64,000 nt of DNA from Siderastrea siderea. Lineage: Eukaryota; Cnidaria; Anthozoa; Scleractinia; Rhizangiidae. Below the pieces are notes generated by a model. That model made no database searches. It worked only from the letters and a program-made list of their open reading frames with translations, and was not told where the DNA came from. Each line of letters opens with the position of its first letter. Position 1 is the first letter of the stretch. Positions 1 through 11,939 of this stretch are shown in pieces. A program made the translations under genes and the position numbers. The stretch covers positions 69,295,913 to 69,359,912 of the forward strand of contig OZ034967.1 in NCBI GenBank assembly GCA_964030785.1, written 5' to 3'.

Positions 1-539
1 AAGTAAAGTGCCTTCACTCAATTGAAGTCGGCTTAAGAGCACGGAAAATGAGAGAACGTAGAAAAACGTCAAGCATCGTTAGCAATGGAGGACAGCTTGG
101 ACAATTTCAATATATCGGTATTTCATAGCGAGCGCGGCTGTTTGTAAAGATGGTAAAAACAGCATGGATTTTTAAAATGTTTTTGCATCGCTGTTTCATT
201 TATGATTTTTACGAGGAATTTTACAGCTCAATATACGTTTCAAGAATAATGATGCGTTCGTACTCGCTATCATAAAAAAAATACAATACGCAATATTTCA
301 TGGTCGCTTAAAGTACAGACGAGAAAACGCGATAAACAATTGATACCAAGTAAGCAATTGACTGGTACTAAATAAAGGGCACAATACTCCACTTCATGTC
401 TGGTATTGACTGCTATTGATTGTGATCGATTGGATACTTCGGAGTTAAATTAAATAATTGCGGAAAATCTTTCCATACCATTTTTTCAGTGTTGCTAACA
501 TGCAAACCTATTGTTGAGGGCTACTATGTATCGCTTGTT
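1..539. other. Non-coding stretch, nothing recognised
   Basis: AT-rich sequence without a convincing open frame, RNA gene or inverted repeat that I can see. It precedes a diverged piece of the array repeat that begins near 540. Confidence 0.5.
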
Positions 540-1135
540 TGTTTGAGTTTCTTTCCCTTTTAAAACTAAAATGCTTCGGTGTCCTGAAATCAGTGAAAGG
601 ACAGGGCAAATATTCCTTTATACACCTAACAAACGTTGAATATTGGTGTAGAGCAGTGAAGTTACAATAGAATAACGGAAGCCTGCGATTTCATTATTAT
701 ATTTGTAGTTTCCAGCCTGCCCACGCTTTGCTTCTAGGGTTTTCTGGGCTGGGGCCGTACCTGCAGTCACGAATGATAAAATTGACGGACTGAGAGAACG
801 GAGACAATATTAATGACCGAAATAACGTTTCTTTTTAATCCATGCTTTTTATACGTTAATGCATGCGTAGTTGCGTGCAAAACCGACCTAACACGATTCC
901 TCCGTTAAACGCCAAAACAATGCTGTGGCTAAACGTTTATTCGTGATTACAATGCAAGTGTTAAACGAATGAAGCTGTAAGTGAACCTATTTTGAAATTT
1001 TAGCGGTCGTTCGTATAAGTTACCCAAGAAAACACCGAAGATCTCTTGGCGGGTAATACAGTTACAAAACACTTATTTTACCTTCATTTGTTTATTTCCC
1101 ATATTTACATTCTTTTATTGTATGGCAAGCAATTC
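540..1135 (+). repeat. Old diverged copy of the array repeat (R1/R2 family)
   Basis: The order of short landmarks is the same as in the well-preserved copies: AACGTTGAATATTGGTGTAG near 634, a GCTTCTAGGG block near 730, AAAATTGACGG near 778, GCAAAACCGACC near 878 and CGCCAAAACAAT near 910. Compare 5123-5465 and 49980-50650. It is clearly more diverged than the copies at 1.8-5.5, 33.3-37.2 and 38.2-41.6 kb. No protein-coding capacity is apparent. Confidence 0.7.
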
Positions 1136-1765
1136 TCCAGTCTAAATCGAGTGTTCTGATTGGTTAGTTTTCGGTCGGGATTTTACAGCACGGACCATTA
1201 CCATGGAAACGGTCCTTTTTGGATATTTTTTTCGCGCTCCCGCTCCCACAAAATTCAAACTGCGAAAACGCAACAAGATAAAATAGGAAAGGTTTGGAGC
1301 TGGTACAAAACAAATGAAAGAGGTAAACACGTCTGTTTAGAAAAAGTGCTCTTCAATTAACTTTACCGACTTTTTCATATAAGCAAAAGACTCGCCAGCA
1401 GTGAATCAAAAAGCATGGCCAACATTCTTCAGTGACTGTGTGTTTATTTATTTATTTATTTTTATTTATTTTTTTTTGTACGGCTATAGACTGTAAGCTG
1501 TAAAGAGCCGAGTAAATCGGCCAAGACTTAAACAATAATTATTAAAATTTAGCATTAACAAAAGAGAACGTTTCTCACAAGAAAACCTCTCGGCCAAAAA
1601 AAAAGAAAACTGCAAAACAACTAGCAAACGGCTTTCATCGGCAACCGTAAATCGAAAGTAAACGATCACGTTCTTGTCCTGTTTAATATTGGCCATCGCT
1701 TTAGTCAGTGCTTTCCACAAGAACCAATGTACACGAACATGTATTAAACTAACAGTGTACCTTGA
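1136..1765. other. Non-coding spacer with TTTA microsatellite
   Basis: No gene recognised. A TTTA-type simple repeat runs at about 1440-1478. Short frames here (for example 1160-1360 and 1484-1720 on the minus strand) have no recognisable domain, no splice context and no conserved counterpart in the window. Confidence 0.5.
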
Positions 1766-2320
1766 TTCCTCAGCGAGATTTTTGCTCTTGCTGTAGCTCG
1801 CGCTAAAAACAACTTTGTTAGGTGCGACGAAAATTTGCTCTCAGCATCCACAAAGTTCTCCATAAAGGCACTGAAGCAAACAACTTACAGTATTTGATGG
1901 AGAGATAATTTCCAGTGTTTTTTTTTTAAGTTCGAGTGTTCCTTTGTTCACATTACAGACTAACACGCTGCCACAATTTCCAGGTTGAGAAGCACGTTTT
2001 TGAGATTATATCGCGGCCTTTTCTGATTATTCTTTTCCAGTCCCGAATTGTCTCCACCAATAACGAAGACGTATTTTCAAATAAAACTGCCTTGTGTTGT
2101 AGAGGATGACGAAAAACTGACACATATAATAGAAGCAGAGCAGTTTTCATTCAAGAGGCACGCAAGTTTTTGCCGATCGACAGCAACGATCGTCAGACTG
2201 ATTCGAAAGCCAGTTAAAATCGCTGGCTCAGTTCTGTCCTTGACATCGCGCCAGAAATTGACTTGAATGAACTACTGGAATTGCTGTTTCGTACGAAAAA
2301 TGATGCCATATAATAAACTA

Positions 2321-2462
2321 CTTACTAACTTCACTTGCTCGGGACCGTACTGGGGAATATTGGCCCTTGGTCGTTTTTGTACGGATCTCGCTGCGCTCGG
2401 TCCGTACGGCCACGACCTCGGGCCAATATTCCCCAGTACGGCCCTCGCGTCCAGTTAGTAAG
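2321..2462. mobile_element. Short palindromic MITE in R1
   Basis: An almost perfect foldback. It starts CTTACTAACT and ends AGTTAGTAAG, and the inner arms GTACTGGGGAATATTGGCCC and its complement face each other across a GC-rich centre. The same element sits at the same place in R1 copy 3 (38733-38874), so it was in the unit before the unit was duplicated. No coding capacity. Confidence 0.85.
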
Positions 2463-3872
2463 AGGTTATTATTTCACCTTCTGTTAACTTATATCAAAGG
2501 TTCTATCTTATTCAACGTAATAATTTTCAATTCCAATATTGGATTTAATTCTTTCGCAGAAAGTGCGGAAATTTCTTGTTGCATTGTTCAGTGAAAAATG
2601 TAATTCTATTTCGGCATTTGGGTAACTGGGCCTAAAGAAATTCCGCAAGAACACAGAAAATATCTTACACCAAGAGGAACTGCGCAAGTATTCTTAACTA
2701 CATAAACAGGTTTAGCCATACACTTTGATGACGATTTCAATTTACGCATGCAAAAATATCGATTTTTTGCCTTTGCACATAAGTTTTCAATGGAGACGAC
2801 AGCCTAGATCAAAACTCGTAGTTGTTTATTTTAACAGTTCCCCTTACTCGAGGGGAATGTTTTCATCCCCTTCACTCGTTCTTTGTACTGTTACCGCAAC
2901 ATTTGTACCCGGGATTGCACGGACTTAGCCAAGGAAATTCACGGATTGAGGATACGGATCGCTCTAAAAAAATAAAGAAAATTAGGACTGCAGCAATTGT
3001 CACGAACTGGAATAATGTATCTTGGTAACTGATTTAAAAAATAGGGCGTAGATTCTTGTTCTTTTGAAAGAGCAAACCTTTTGGGGTACGAACTTCAGTC
3101 AATTCCAGTGGTTGAAAATTTGGTCTCAAATTAATCTAAAGTATGGCTATTTTGGTCAGCAATTCAAGGTCTGCATGAAGCTCCTTTTTTCAAGCCGTGT
3201 GAGTCTTGTTTAAACGCCTCCAAGCGCCATGTCTTGGCTTTAGGGCTCTCCTGCATGGAAACTCACTTTGGAAACACAGTACAAGACCGTGCATGGAGAC
3301 ACGGATTATTTTTGAACGCGTAAAAAAGAACTTAATTGCTGACCGCTTTTTAAACGCTTTGTTCAATTTATCACCATTACTTTCCTTAAATGAAAGAAAA
3401 CAAACCCACAATCGAAGGTTTCTTTTTTTTTTTTTTTTTTTTTTCATTTCATAGTTTGTATCAACCTTTGCACGCGTGGTTGCACGTAAAAAGCCTTCAC
3501 GGTTTTTTAAGCAAAATACTGGTCACACCGTTGTTGGTCGTACAATTTAAAGGTACATTCATATCTAGTTTCAGTGGTCCTTTGTTTAATTTAATTGCCA
3601 AAGAAAACACCAAAGATTTGAGGAATTTACCTCATACCAGCTGTTTCTAACGTATATAGGTTTTGATCAGTATCCAGTATGCTGAACTGAGAAATAGAGA
3701 AAAATTTAATTGTTCTGCCATTGAGAATGAATTATCTGTTTTCTCCCTTTTCTATGAACACAATGTGGCATATTTGTATTTGTTTATGTACATCCCGAAA
3801 GCATAACTGCAAAGAGGACAAGGGAAAGTGCCAATTAAGCGATTTACAGGTTTATCAAAACAGCTCTTTTTT

Positions 3873-4133
3873 AAAAATAAAACACAAACAGCGGTAATAA
3901 ACATTATAAACTTACGCATTTTTATATAAACTTGACGTTTCGTATGCTAGTTAACATACATTTCATTTCATGGCTTTTATGTACCAATGCGCGCGTAGTT
4001 GCCTGCAAAACCGACCTTACATGATACCTCTGTTAAACACCAAAATGTATGTTGACTAGCCTACGAAACGTCAAGTTTATATAAAAATGCGTAAGTTTAT
4101 AATGTTTATTACCGCTGTTTGTGTTTTATTTTT
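3873..4133. mobile_element. Hairpin element with 91-bp arms in R1 copy 1
   Basis: Arms 3873-3963 and 4043-4133 are near-perfect reverse complements. The 79-bp spacer between them resembles a different part of the same array repeat (compare 5380-5460: both contain GCGCGTAGTTGC, GCAAAACCGAC and CTCTG.TAAAC blocks). It recurs at 34196-34457 and 39935-40195. Confidence 0.85.
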
Positions 4134-5499
4134 GATCAAGCTACGATGGCCCAGGAACAAAAGTCTTTATGATACAGTTTTTTTTTTTCTGTTCCAGAAA
4201 AAAATTCGTCAAATATCTGCGGTTGAGAGGTTAATGTTCTGTGACCTCGGAGTAAAATAGATAGCTTTTTCCTTTCTCAAGCGCTTTAGTTGCTCTTTTG
4301 TGCTTTAGCGCGCCTTTTTGCAAAGAAGTATCTAAAAGCATTATAATTCATCTCTGTATCATTCTGGACTAATATTCGCAAGATGACGATCGAGATCAGT
4401 TATCCAGATAGATATTGGCACTTCTTAAGCGCTTCAGTCGCTCTTTTGTGCTTTCGTCTGTTAAAAAAATAGGATGCATTTCTGTATTTTTCTGCACTAA
4501 TATACGCAAGATAACAAACGAGATCAATTATCCAGATAGATATTGACAGTAACCGCAGTCGCTCCATTCAAAGACACTCAAAACAGTGCTAAATCTCTCT
4601 TCGTTTATACAGTGAAAAATTGGCCTAAACTGGTTTACTTGTAAAATTTTTACATGCATTACAATGCAGAAAGAAAGGAATTTCGTCGTAGTAGGTTGTT
4701 CATAGTCACTGTACGATTGATTGATATGTTAATGATAGATGGGGGTGTGGAAAGAAAAAGGGCTGATATTCTGACCTTGGTTTTCATGTGACATGCATAT
4801 GTTGATGCAATGCCTCTGCCACGCTTATGACCGATTGTTGTACACAACAATTTTCAAGAGGGTTTTGGACATTTTACGCACCCAAATACGCCATTAACAT
4901 ATAGCAAACCTCTAGAATACTCTACCCAAAATGGCCAAGCATTGGAGTTCGCTGAATGGTTCAAAGCAACTAACTAATTCTCGGTTTTCAATGTCAAGTC
5001 GTGAAATATTAAAATCAGAACCAGTCAATGAGTAATTAAGTAAGAGGAAAGGCCATGAATTTGGAATGTTTAGGAAGATTAACAAATAAACAACTTCCCG
5101 CGTCCACATTATGCCTAATAAGCGTTGAATATTGGTGTAGAGCAGTGAGAGTTATAATAGACTAACAGATGTTTACGATTTTATTCAGTTTGTGGATTTT
5201 AGCCTGTTCCACGTTTGGCTTCTAGGGTGGTTTTCTGGGAAACCCCTATGAAAAACACAACATGATACCCTGCCTGAAATCACGGTATTATAAAATTGAC
5301 AGGATGCTGGGAACTTTCTCATCGTTTTTCTCTGAGAGAGGAGAGACAAAACTAATAACCAAAATAACTTTCTTCTTCATTTCATGGCTTTTATGCATCA
5401 ATGCGCGCGTAGTTGCATGCAAAACCGACGTTACATAATTCCTCTGATAAACGCCAAAACAATACTGTGGATAAAGTTTTCCATAAGTACAATGGACGT

Positions 5500-5503
5500 T
5501 TAA
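5500..5503. repeat. Left TTAA target-site duplication of the 21.4-kb element
   Basis: TTAA at the junction between R1 copy 1 and the element; it matches TTAA at 26895-26898. The unfilled site reads GACGTTTAAGAGGCACTTAC in both sister copies, with TTAA at 35823-35826 and 41567-41570. Confidence 0.85.
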
Positions 5504-6022
5504 GAGTAATAATCTCAGATTCTCGAACTAGGTCCGGCCACGGTACCTCACCGATTTGGCTGAAATTTTGCATGTAGTCTTAGTTTTGAGTCCTTACTAC
5601 GAAATGGATGTTTTAAAGTTCCATCGATTTTTACTTTGAGAATTATGAACACGACCCGTTTTGAGCGCCTCTGAAGGGAATCCAATATGGCCGATCAAAG
5701 GAATTCTTGTCACTCTTCCTCCAAACTTACCATAAACTTTTAGCAAAACGGGTTTACGCTACTTTAAAGAACTATCCTTTAACTGCTGTTTATCATTTAT
5801 TATATTGCAAACCTTCAAATGTTTGGTAATGCACGAGCGAAACGTTTTAATGTCCTTCAAGGTTGCTATTGGGACACCTAAATTTACTGCATATTGAAAG
5901 ATAAATATTTCCCATGGTACATCGATTAAAGAATTAGCTATGATGCCTGAATGTAGCTATTATATAGCTGTTTTAATAAAGCAAATAAAAAAATAGGCAA
6001 CTTCAGTGGTACGAGAGAAAAA
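5504..6022 (+). repeat. Left terminal inverted repeat of the 21.4-kb element
   Basis: Pairs in inverted orientation with 26522-26894 and then 25550-25705, which are separated by a nested MITE. Landmarks present in both are the CACGGTACCTCACCGATTTG block, AAATTTTGCATGTAGT, AATTATGAACA, TCCAATATGG, CATGGTACATCGAT and GCAAATAAAAAAATAGGCAA. Identity is imperfect, which suggests an old element or a loosely maintained long repeat. Confidence 0.8.
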
Positions 6023-6832
6023 AAACCAGCAAGTTGCTATTAAATTGTGATTATCGTACGGCCTTCGACATTACAAGATAACGACAGAGTTTTGATCATG
6101 TTAAACGATCGAGTTGAATTAAGAAGCATTTGCTTTTAAACAACGGTTAAATACTTTCATACATTCTAGGAATATCGCTTGAATATAATATTTCAAAGAA
6201 GGATCACTACTACTGTTTTAAAATTGAGTATTAACCTTGATTGGAATATTATTTCAACCCGCCTGTATGTAAGCCGCGCGTTCGGCCGCTACTCCAATGA
6301 CTACATATCAAGAAACGTATTTATATTTTTACAGTTTGAGCTGCTCCATTATCGAGGCAGTAACAAGAAATCATATAAAACATGTACAGATAGTAAACAA
6401 TGTTAAAGTTGGTTCGAAACTGCTTACCGGTTCTACTGAGATACCGGAGCATTATGCGTTGACCATTTAGGATGTTTTCAGTCTCCGTGATGATTTCCAA
6501 CAGTCGTCAGCGTTCAGACAAGTAATTTCAGGACAAGCAAAATTGAAAACTTGGTTACATTTCTGTATTTCGACTGGTGTGATATAAAACTGACACGGAC
6601 AATCAAATCTGCGAATGGTAAAATCTTTGGTAAACTGGAATCTTTGCTAAGATCAATGTCGCAATTCTCTGTCTGCAACGCTAATTCAATTATAATCATG
6701 TAGCTATTTTTAAAAACTAATTTGCAAATTTGATGATTCAAGATAGTGTGGAAAATTCCCCTTCGCTTCAATTTTGACAATTTTTTCAATTATAACTTGT
6801 TTTAAGATAAATACTACCAATGAAAAAGTACT
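6023..6832. other. Left interior of the 21.4-kb element, no gene seen
   Basis: AT-rich sequence between the left terminal repeat and the nested CACTG-type element. Two overlapping minus-strand frames (6514-6910) have no recognisable motif. Confidence 0.5.
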
Positions 6833-6849
6833 TTGCACTGGAAAAGTTG

Positions 6850-7440
6850 AAAATTTACAAAACATGTAATTTTCATGTAAATTTGGATTTACAGGATTTG
6901 TAAATTGCAATTTACATTTTAAGGTTTTGTAAAATAAAATTTACATGAAATTTACACGTTTCAATAGATTATGTAAACGTGGTGTAAATGAAAATTTACA
7001 GGGTCACTTTCTGGTTTTATAATTCGAAAAACATGTAAAAAACGTGTAAATTCCTTTTGGCAAATTTACAGTATCTGTAGTGTAAAAAAATATGTAAATT
7101 GTTTGAACACATCACGTAAATAACATGTAAATGGTCATAACAGAAAACTGTGGTGTTAGAACTCTGTAAATTGAATTTACGAGGAACTGGTTTCTTTCCA
7201 TGGACAATGTAAATGTCCTGTAAATGGTACTTTACATGGTCATGTTCTAATGCAGATTTGAGGATAATGTAAATAACATGTAAATTTATGGTTACTAGAA
7301 AAGGGGGCGATTGAACCGCATATCGTTTCCATGTGTCATGTAAATGAGCTGTAAATAGTGATTTTCAACATGTAAATGGTTTTACCAGATACAGTAAGGT
7401 TGCTGTTGATGCTTGAACATTAAATTTACATGAAACTTTT
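6850..7440 (+). repeat. Left subterminal TGTAAA motif array
   Basis: TGTAAAT or close variants recur every few tens of bases from the left terminus to about 7440, interspersed with the complement. This mirrors the right end. In EnSpm-type elements such arrays are transposase binding sites; that role here is inference. Confidence 0.65.
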
Positions 7441-7499
7441 TTACAGAATTGTTATCTGACAGAGTAATGGGCTCCTGTATCTGATAAGAAATTAAGGTG

Positions 7500-8215
7500 A
7501 TTTATTTGTGAAAACAAAATGGCATATACGGGGGCTTTGACGTAAAATGGCATATACAGGGCCAAGTAAAATGTCTGTAAAATGGCAAGTACGAGGCTCT
7601 GTTAAATGTCTGTGGTCTTCCATAGCTCAAAAGGAGGTCGTTCCCAGGGAACGTGAGGTATATTTAATCTAGTAAATCAGTTATCGTTCGAGTACTGACG
7701 TAGGCAAGGATCGAGCTTCGGTTGAACAGAGAGAATAGAGTTCCGGTTTATCAAAGAACAGTGTTCTGGAGCCTTAGGGTGGTTAGCTTTCATTAATTGT
7801 TATGGTAACACTGTATTTATATTCTTAAAATTTTATTCCTGGCAATTAACGATCGTTGGTGTGCCATTCTGTTCCGGTTTTTTTCTTCTTCTTTTCTTTC
7901 TTTCTTCCTTCTTGAATTTTCTCAATGTAAGTTAAGTCAAGAAAATGACCTCCTTTGGACCTATGGAATCTAGACTCTACCAGTGTCTGTAAAACGGCAT
8001 ATACCGGACTCTTTAAAATGTCTGTAATAGGGCATAAACGGGGCTCTGTAAAATGTCTGTAAAATTAAGGAAATGGGGCATCATAAAATCTCTGTAAATT
8101 GACGTAAACAGGGCACCACAAAAACTCTGTAAATTGACGCAAACGGGGCATCATAAAATCTCAGGCTCCTGCTGTAAATCATGACGTCGCAAACAGGGCA
8201 TAATTTATAGTTGTT
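7500..8215 (+). repeat. Degenerate short repeats with CTGTAAAATGGCATATACGG
   Basis: Two clusters (about 7515-7610 and 7985-8200) of variants of TCTGTAAAATGGCATATACG and CTGTAAATTGACGTAAACGG, with GGGGC or GGGCATCATAAAATCTC joined on. Between them (7620-7980) is unrelated sequence that contains AT-rich and CTT-rich stretches. The clusters extend the subterminal TGTAAA theme of the enclosing element. Confidence 0.6.
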
Positions 8216-9105
8216 ACAAATTTGCGTTAGATTATCAATTTAGAAACGTTTCAAACAGAGCACTGGCGTTAATTATATTCATCTGAAAATACCCCGTTTA
8301 ATTTCATTGGCGAACGATTCGCGCAAGGTGCCCCATATTTGATGTACCAACCGGGCTCGTTGCTCCTTGTCAGTGGTATTTTCTCAACTTAACGGATAAG
8401 AAAAAAATAAAAAACGCAGTTGCAATTTGAAAGAAAATTTGTTGTAGATTTAGAGTACTGATATTATTAGAGCTAATGAAAATGAATCGAAAAGCGGTTC
8501 GCATTTTCATTTATTTGCCGGTTCTGGCCCAATCTCGTACAAGGGTAGGTTTGGCCGAGTGACCTTGGGTACGAATTGATCATGCGCAAAGTGGCTCCCT
8601 TCCCGACGTGCTGTTCGTATTTTTGGCGCCGATCGTTGAATGCATCGTTTGAGGGCTAAAATTTCTTTCGCTTTGGAGAGATGGCTTGTGAACTATTCCT
8701 TCTCCTTGCTTCACGGTCTCTGAATAGCTGCAAACAATCTTCTTACAGCGGATTAACGATCAGTGGGAATGTTTTTCTGCCATTTAACAAGCTGGATCGA
8801 GTCAACTTTTGGCCGCCATATTTGATGGGTCATGATCATGCATGGTTCTTGTTGTAATTGCCAAGGTAAGCTAAGTTTTAGACTGTAAAACGTGAGCTAA
8901 GGCTCTTGTATATCCAAATATTCGTGCCTTGTTTGATATTTACCACGTTTAAGCGAATTGCCCCGCACTTTAAGTGTTCTTGATGACACTTTCTTTGGGA
9001 CTTCAAAAGTACATGTTGTAAGCTCAACAGTAATAGTGGCTCATTGCTGAGCTCCCACACCCTTTAAAATCAAGACTGGAATAAGCTTATATTTTCTTTG
9101 TTTTA
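8216..9105. other. Interior of the CACTG element, no confident gene
   Basis: An ATG at 8681 opens a 57-codon frame that stops at about 8854, just before a good donor (AAG/GTAAGC at 8867). It could be a 5' exon of the gene whose 3' exons lie at 13921-14725, but nothing in the protein is recognisable and the stop argues against it. Confidence 0.35.
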
Positions 9106-9155
9106 AATTATCATGTTTACACATTTTATTTCATAGTTTGAGATCTTTATGCTTG

Positions 9156-9852
9156 CCCGACGTGACCAATCGAACCAAATTGAACATTCGATTAATCAAA
9201 TTCAATCGAACCCAGTCGAACTCAATCATATGATTGGGTTCGGTAATCGAATTCAGTCGGGCTCTCACAAAAAAAATGGAGCAATCGAACATTGATTAGG
9301 TTCGATTGTGTTCGATAAGGTTTGATTCAGTTCGACGGGAAGGCAATCACAAAACTGTTAACATGGTTTGGGTGGGATGACATTCCATTGAAAATAGAGG
9401 TAGCAGAGCCAAATCTGGGGAGATGCAAGTTTTTCTTGGCAGCTTACAATGCCAACTCTTTCCACATCATCGGCTTGCTTCATTGAATTTTGCGTGGGTT
9501 ATTGTAAAGATTACATATGCTGATAAGAAATAAATGAATCATATATGAAAATTTAAAATAGCTGGGGTGAATTGAAATTTATATAATCTTCTGTTGTCTG
9601 ATGAACTTAATTTGTTTGTAAGTTGTTCTCACATTGTGAACCATACTGTTCAAATAACTTATATATTTTGAATGAATTTTTTTTGTTCGATTCGTTCGAT
9701 TGGGTTTGAAAATCGAACACAATCAAACTTTCACACAATTTCCTTAGTTCGATTGTGTTCGATTTCTGAACCAATCAAACCTAGTCATTCGATTTAGTTT
9801 GACTGGGTTTGATTGAGTTCCATTACTGAAAAGTTCGATTGGTCACATCGGG
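9156..9852. mobile_element. 697-bp GTTCGATT-rich inverted-repeat element
   Basis: Begins CCCGACGTGACCAATCGAAC and ends with the near complement (GTTCGATTGGTCACATCGGG). Many GTTCGATT/AATCGAAC motifs lie inside both ends. The flanks TGCTTG (9150-9155) and TACTTG (9853-9858) look like a target duplication with one change. A nearby duplicate of the flanking DNA (9948-10065) carries the same site without the element (AGATCTTTATGCTTG directly followed by GTACGGTTTGCTAG near 9995), which is direct evidence of insertion. Superfamily undetermined; non-coding. Confidence 0.8.
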
Positions 9853-9947
9853 TACTTGGTACAGTTTGCTAGTGATGGCTTTGTTGTTAGATCTTCAAGC
9901 TGCTGTACTATTTGCAAGTGACCACATGGACTCTGATTGAATGGGTT

Positions 9948-10065
9948 TTATCATGTTTATACATTTAATTTCATAATGTGAGATCTTTATGCTTGGTACG
10001 GTTTGCTAGTGACAGTTTTTTGTCAGATAGTCAAGCTGCTGTACCATTGTGAGTGACCACATCAC
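9948..10065 (+). repeat. Duplicate of the flanks of 9156-9852 (empty site)
   Basis: Matches 9107-9155 joined to 9859-9930: ATCATGTTTAYACATT, GAGATCTTTATGCTTG, GTTTGCTAGTGA, TCAAGCTGCTGTAC and GAGTGACCACAT-like blocks come in the same order. This is a short direct duplication that predates the 697-bp insertion. Confidence 0.75.
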
Positions 10066-10550
10066 CTTCTATTCCATCTGTTTCTGTCAGACAGACAGGT
10101 AACATCTATTAGTGTGATCAGTGTTTACCCAGGGCTGTCATTAAGGGCCGTAAACCGTAACACCTGTTATGGCTGAGTATTCATGATGGGACCTCAATGT
10201 TATGGGTGAACTCGGTTTCTTGTCCGTACAATTTACAAGTTTGTTGTGGGTGTGAAGTTCAAGGTAACAGGTGACTCAAAGCTTAATGACAGCCCTGTAT
10301 ACCGAATCATTGGTTACTCAAACCTGGTCATGCATTCCTGTCCATAACAAACTAATGAATGGCTTCTGTCACCCAGCCGGAGTAGGAATTTGACAGGTTT
10401 ACAATATGCATAATCTGCCTGTAACAGTCAGTTACATTCCTTTATTTTTACATCTCTTTATTTTTATTCTCTTTTCACTTCGCTGCCCATTTTTTTTCAA
10501 TGCATAAATGTTGAGAGAACTCAAACACCAGGCCTGGTATTTACATATTC

Positions 10551-10957
10551 TTAAGGACGGTGCCTCCTTTTGTTACTGCCCATACGTTCTGCGCATCCTG
10601 GTACATGTATATTCAGATTTCTTAAGGAAATTGCCCACTAATACAACAATATTTTTGCACGGCTTATGACTATGTGGAAAAAGCAGATCTTAGCAAGGGC
10701 TATCAGAATCCAAAAGGAAAATTGGGTTAACCATTCATTTTTCAGAGATAATAGAGCTTAAGTTTGGAAAGAAATTGCCATACATTCTTTGTATTTTAAT
10801 GCTTTTTTAGAATTATGGTTGCTTAGTTATCTCTGAAAAATGCACAGTTACCCACATTTTTCTGTCTGGATTCCAATAGCCCTTGCTAAGATCTACTTTT
10901 TCCCCATAGTCATAACCTTTGTAAAAGTACATCTGTATTAGGAGGCACCGTCCTTAA
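10551..10957. mobile_element. 407-bp palindromic MITE with TTAAGGACGGTGCCTCC ends (left arm)
   Basis: Starts TTAAGGACGGTGCCTCC and ends with its complement. Most of the interior is also self-complementary: CTTGCTAAGATCTRCTTTTTC-like and TTTCAGAGATAA blocks face each other. The terminal TTAA may be the target duplication. The mirror copy is at 12491-12898. Confidence 0.8.
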
Positions 10958-11344
10958 AAGGTTGTGCAACTATGCAATCGAAGTCAGTCAAACTCTCACC
11001 CTGTCCTGAGGCTGGAAGTCACACATTAACTATTATGGAATATCAGATCAAGTTTCACTTTGAATTGTTTATTTCAAGAGCCACTTATTGCGTTTGTTTG
11101 TAACTGACAGGAACACATGACTGGGTTAGTTTGAGAACAAAATAAGGCCTTTGTGCATGATAAATTTATGCCTTAGCAGTGACTAACCTTCAAATCACTG
11201 TTTTTATTGCACAATGAAATCAAGGCAAATAGTGTACACCAGGCTTTTATTGATGGCTTAAAATTTGGTTGCTGACATATAATATGAACATGAATATATG
11301 AAATTCATATATTTGAACTGCAGATAAAGATAGAATTGTATGTA

Positions 11345-11495
11345 GATCATCGCAGTGAAGTTGTTCCAACCTAAGCGCTTGAAAAGAAGAAACCTGAAAA
11401 ATTCAGGCTTGAACGGGAATCAAACCCATGACCTCTGCGATACCGGTGCAGCGCGCCAACTGAGCTATCAAGCCAACTGGGAGCTGGTCTTTTGA
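11345..11495 (-). mobile_element. tRNA-derived SINE, copy a
   Basis: On the minus strand a tRNA-like head (11406-11474) has a perfect 7-bp acceptor stem GGCTTGA/TCAAGCC, an A box in TAGCTCAGTTGG and a B box in GGGTTTGATTCC. It is followed by a hairpin CCTGAATTTTTCAGG and the tail GCGCTTAGGTTGGAACAACT ending in a GATGATCTACA motif. The D-arm region is 4 nt shorter than in the plus-strand copy at 11963. The tail and multiple copies mark it as a SINE and not a functional tRNA gene. Confidence 0.8.
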
Positions 11496-11587
11496 GAGTT
11501 CGTATTATCCCGTCGATGGAGAATAAATGAACATGAATATATGACATTCTCATATTTGAACTGCGGATAAAGATAGAATTGTATGTA

Positions 11588-11738
11588 GATCATCGCAGTG
11601 AAGTTGTTCCAACCTAAGCGCTTGAAAAGAAGAAACCTGAAAAATTCAGGCTTGAACGGGAATCAAACCCATGACCTCTGCGATACCGGTGCAGCGCGCC
11701 AACCGAGCTATCAAGCCAACTGGGAGCTGGTCTTTTGA
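11588..11738 (-). mobile_element. tRNA-derived SINE, copy b
   Basis: Second unit of the 243-bp tandem; tRNA-like head at 11649-11717. Same shortened D arm as copy a, and only a few base changes from it. Confidence 0.8.
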
Positions 11739-11830
11739 GAGTTCGTATTATCCCGTCGATGGAGAATAAATGAACATGAATATATGAAATTCACATATTT
11801 GAACTGCAGATAAAGATATAATTATATGTA

Positions 11831-11926
11831 GATCATCGTAGTGAAGGTGTTCCAACCTAAGCGGTTGAAAAGAAGAAACCTGAAAAAAAATTCAGGCTTG
11901 AACGGGAATCGAACCCATGACTTCTG
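11831..11926 (-). mobile_element. tRNA-derived SINE, copy c, truncated
   Basis: The third tandem unit retains the tail and B-box part, then breaks off after CTTCTGCGATAATACGAACT, where it meets a head-to-head plus-strand copy. Confidence 0.75.
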
Positions 11927-11939
11927 CGATAATACGAAC

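Larger units (their letters stand above)
1766..5499 (+). repeat. Array repeat R1, copy 1
   Basis: A near-identical copy lies at 38178-41566, and its 3' three quarters recur at 28274-28779 plus 33349-35822. It contains a palindromic MITE (2321-2462), a long T tract near 3421-3443 and a hairpin element (3873-4133). Relative to copy 3 it retains a segment at about 3092-3445 that copy 3 lacks. Short frames inside the unit differ between copies in ways that do not look like protein selection, and I recognise no domain. The copy ends at the TTAA (5500-5503) where the 21.4-kb element is inserted. Its natural continuation, R2, resumes at 26899. Confidence 0.85.
11286..11926 (-). repeat. Tandem triplication of a SINE-bearing 243-bp unit
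   Basis: The unit starting GAACATGAATATATGA recurs at 11286, 11529 and 11772, exactly 243 bp apart each time. The third unit is cut inside the SINE near 11926, where the orientation switches to a plus-strand SINE. Confidence 0.85.

Noticed and set aside
3190..3650. Overlapping frames with poly-Lys or poly-Phe near 3190-3650, repeated at 33521-33978
   Set aside because: They come from the T tract and its length varies between copies; the frames shift accordingly and differ between repeats.
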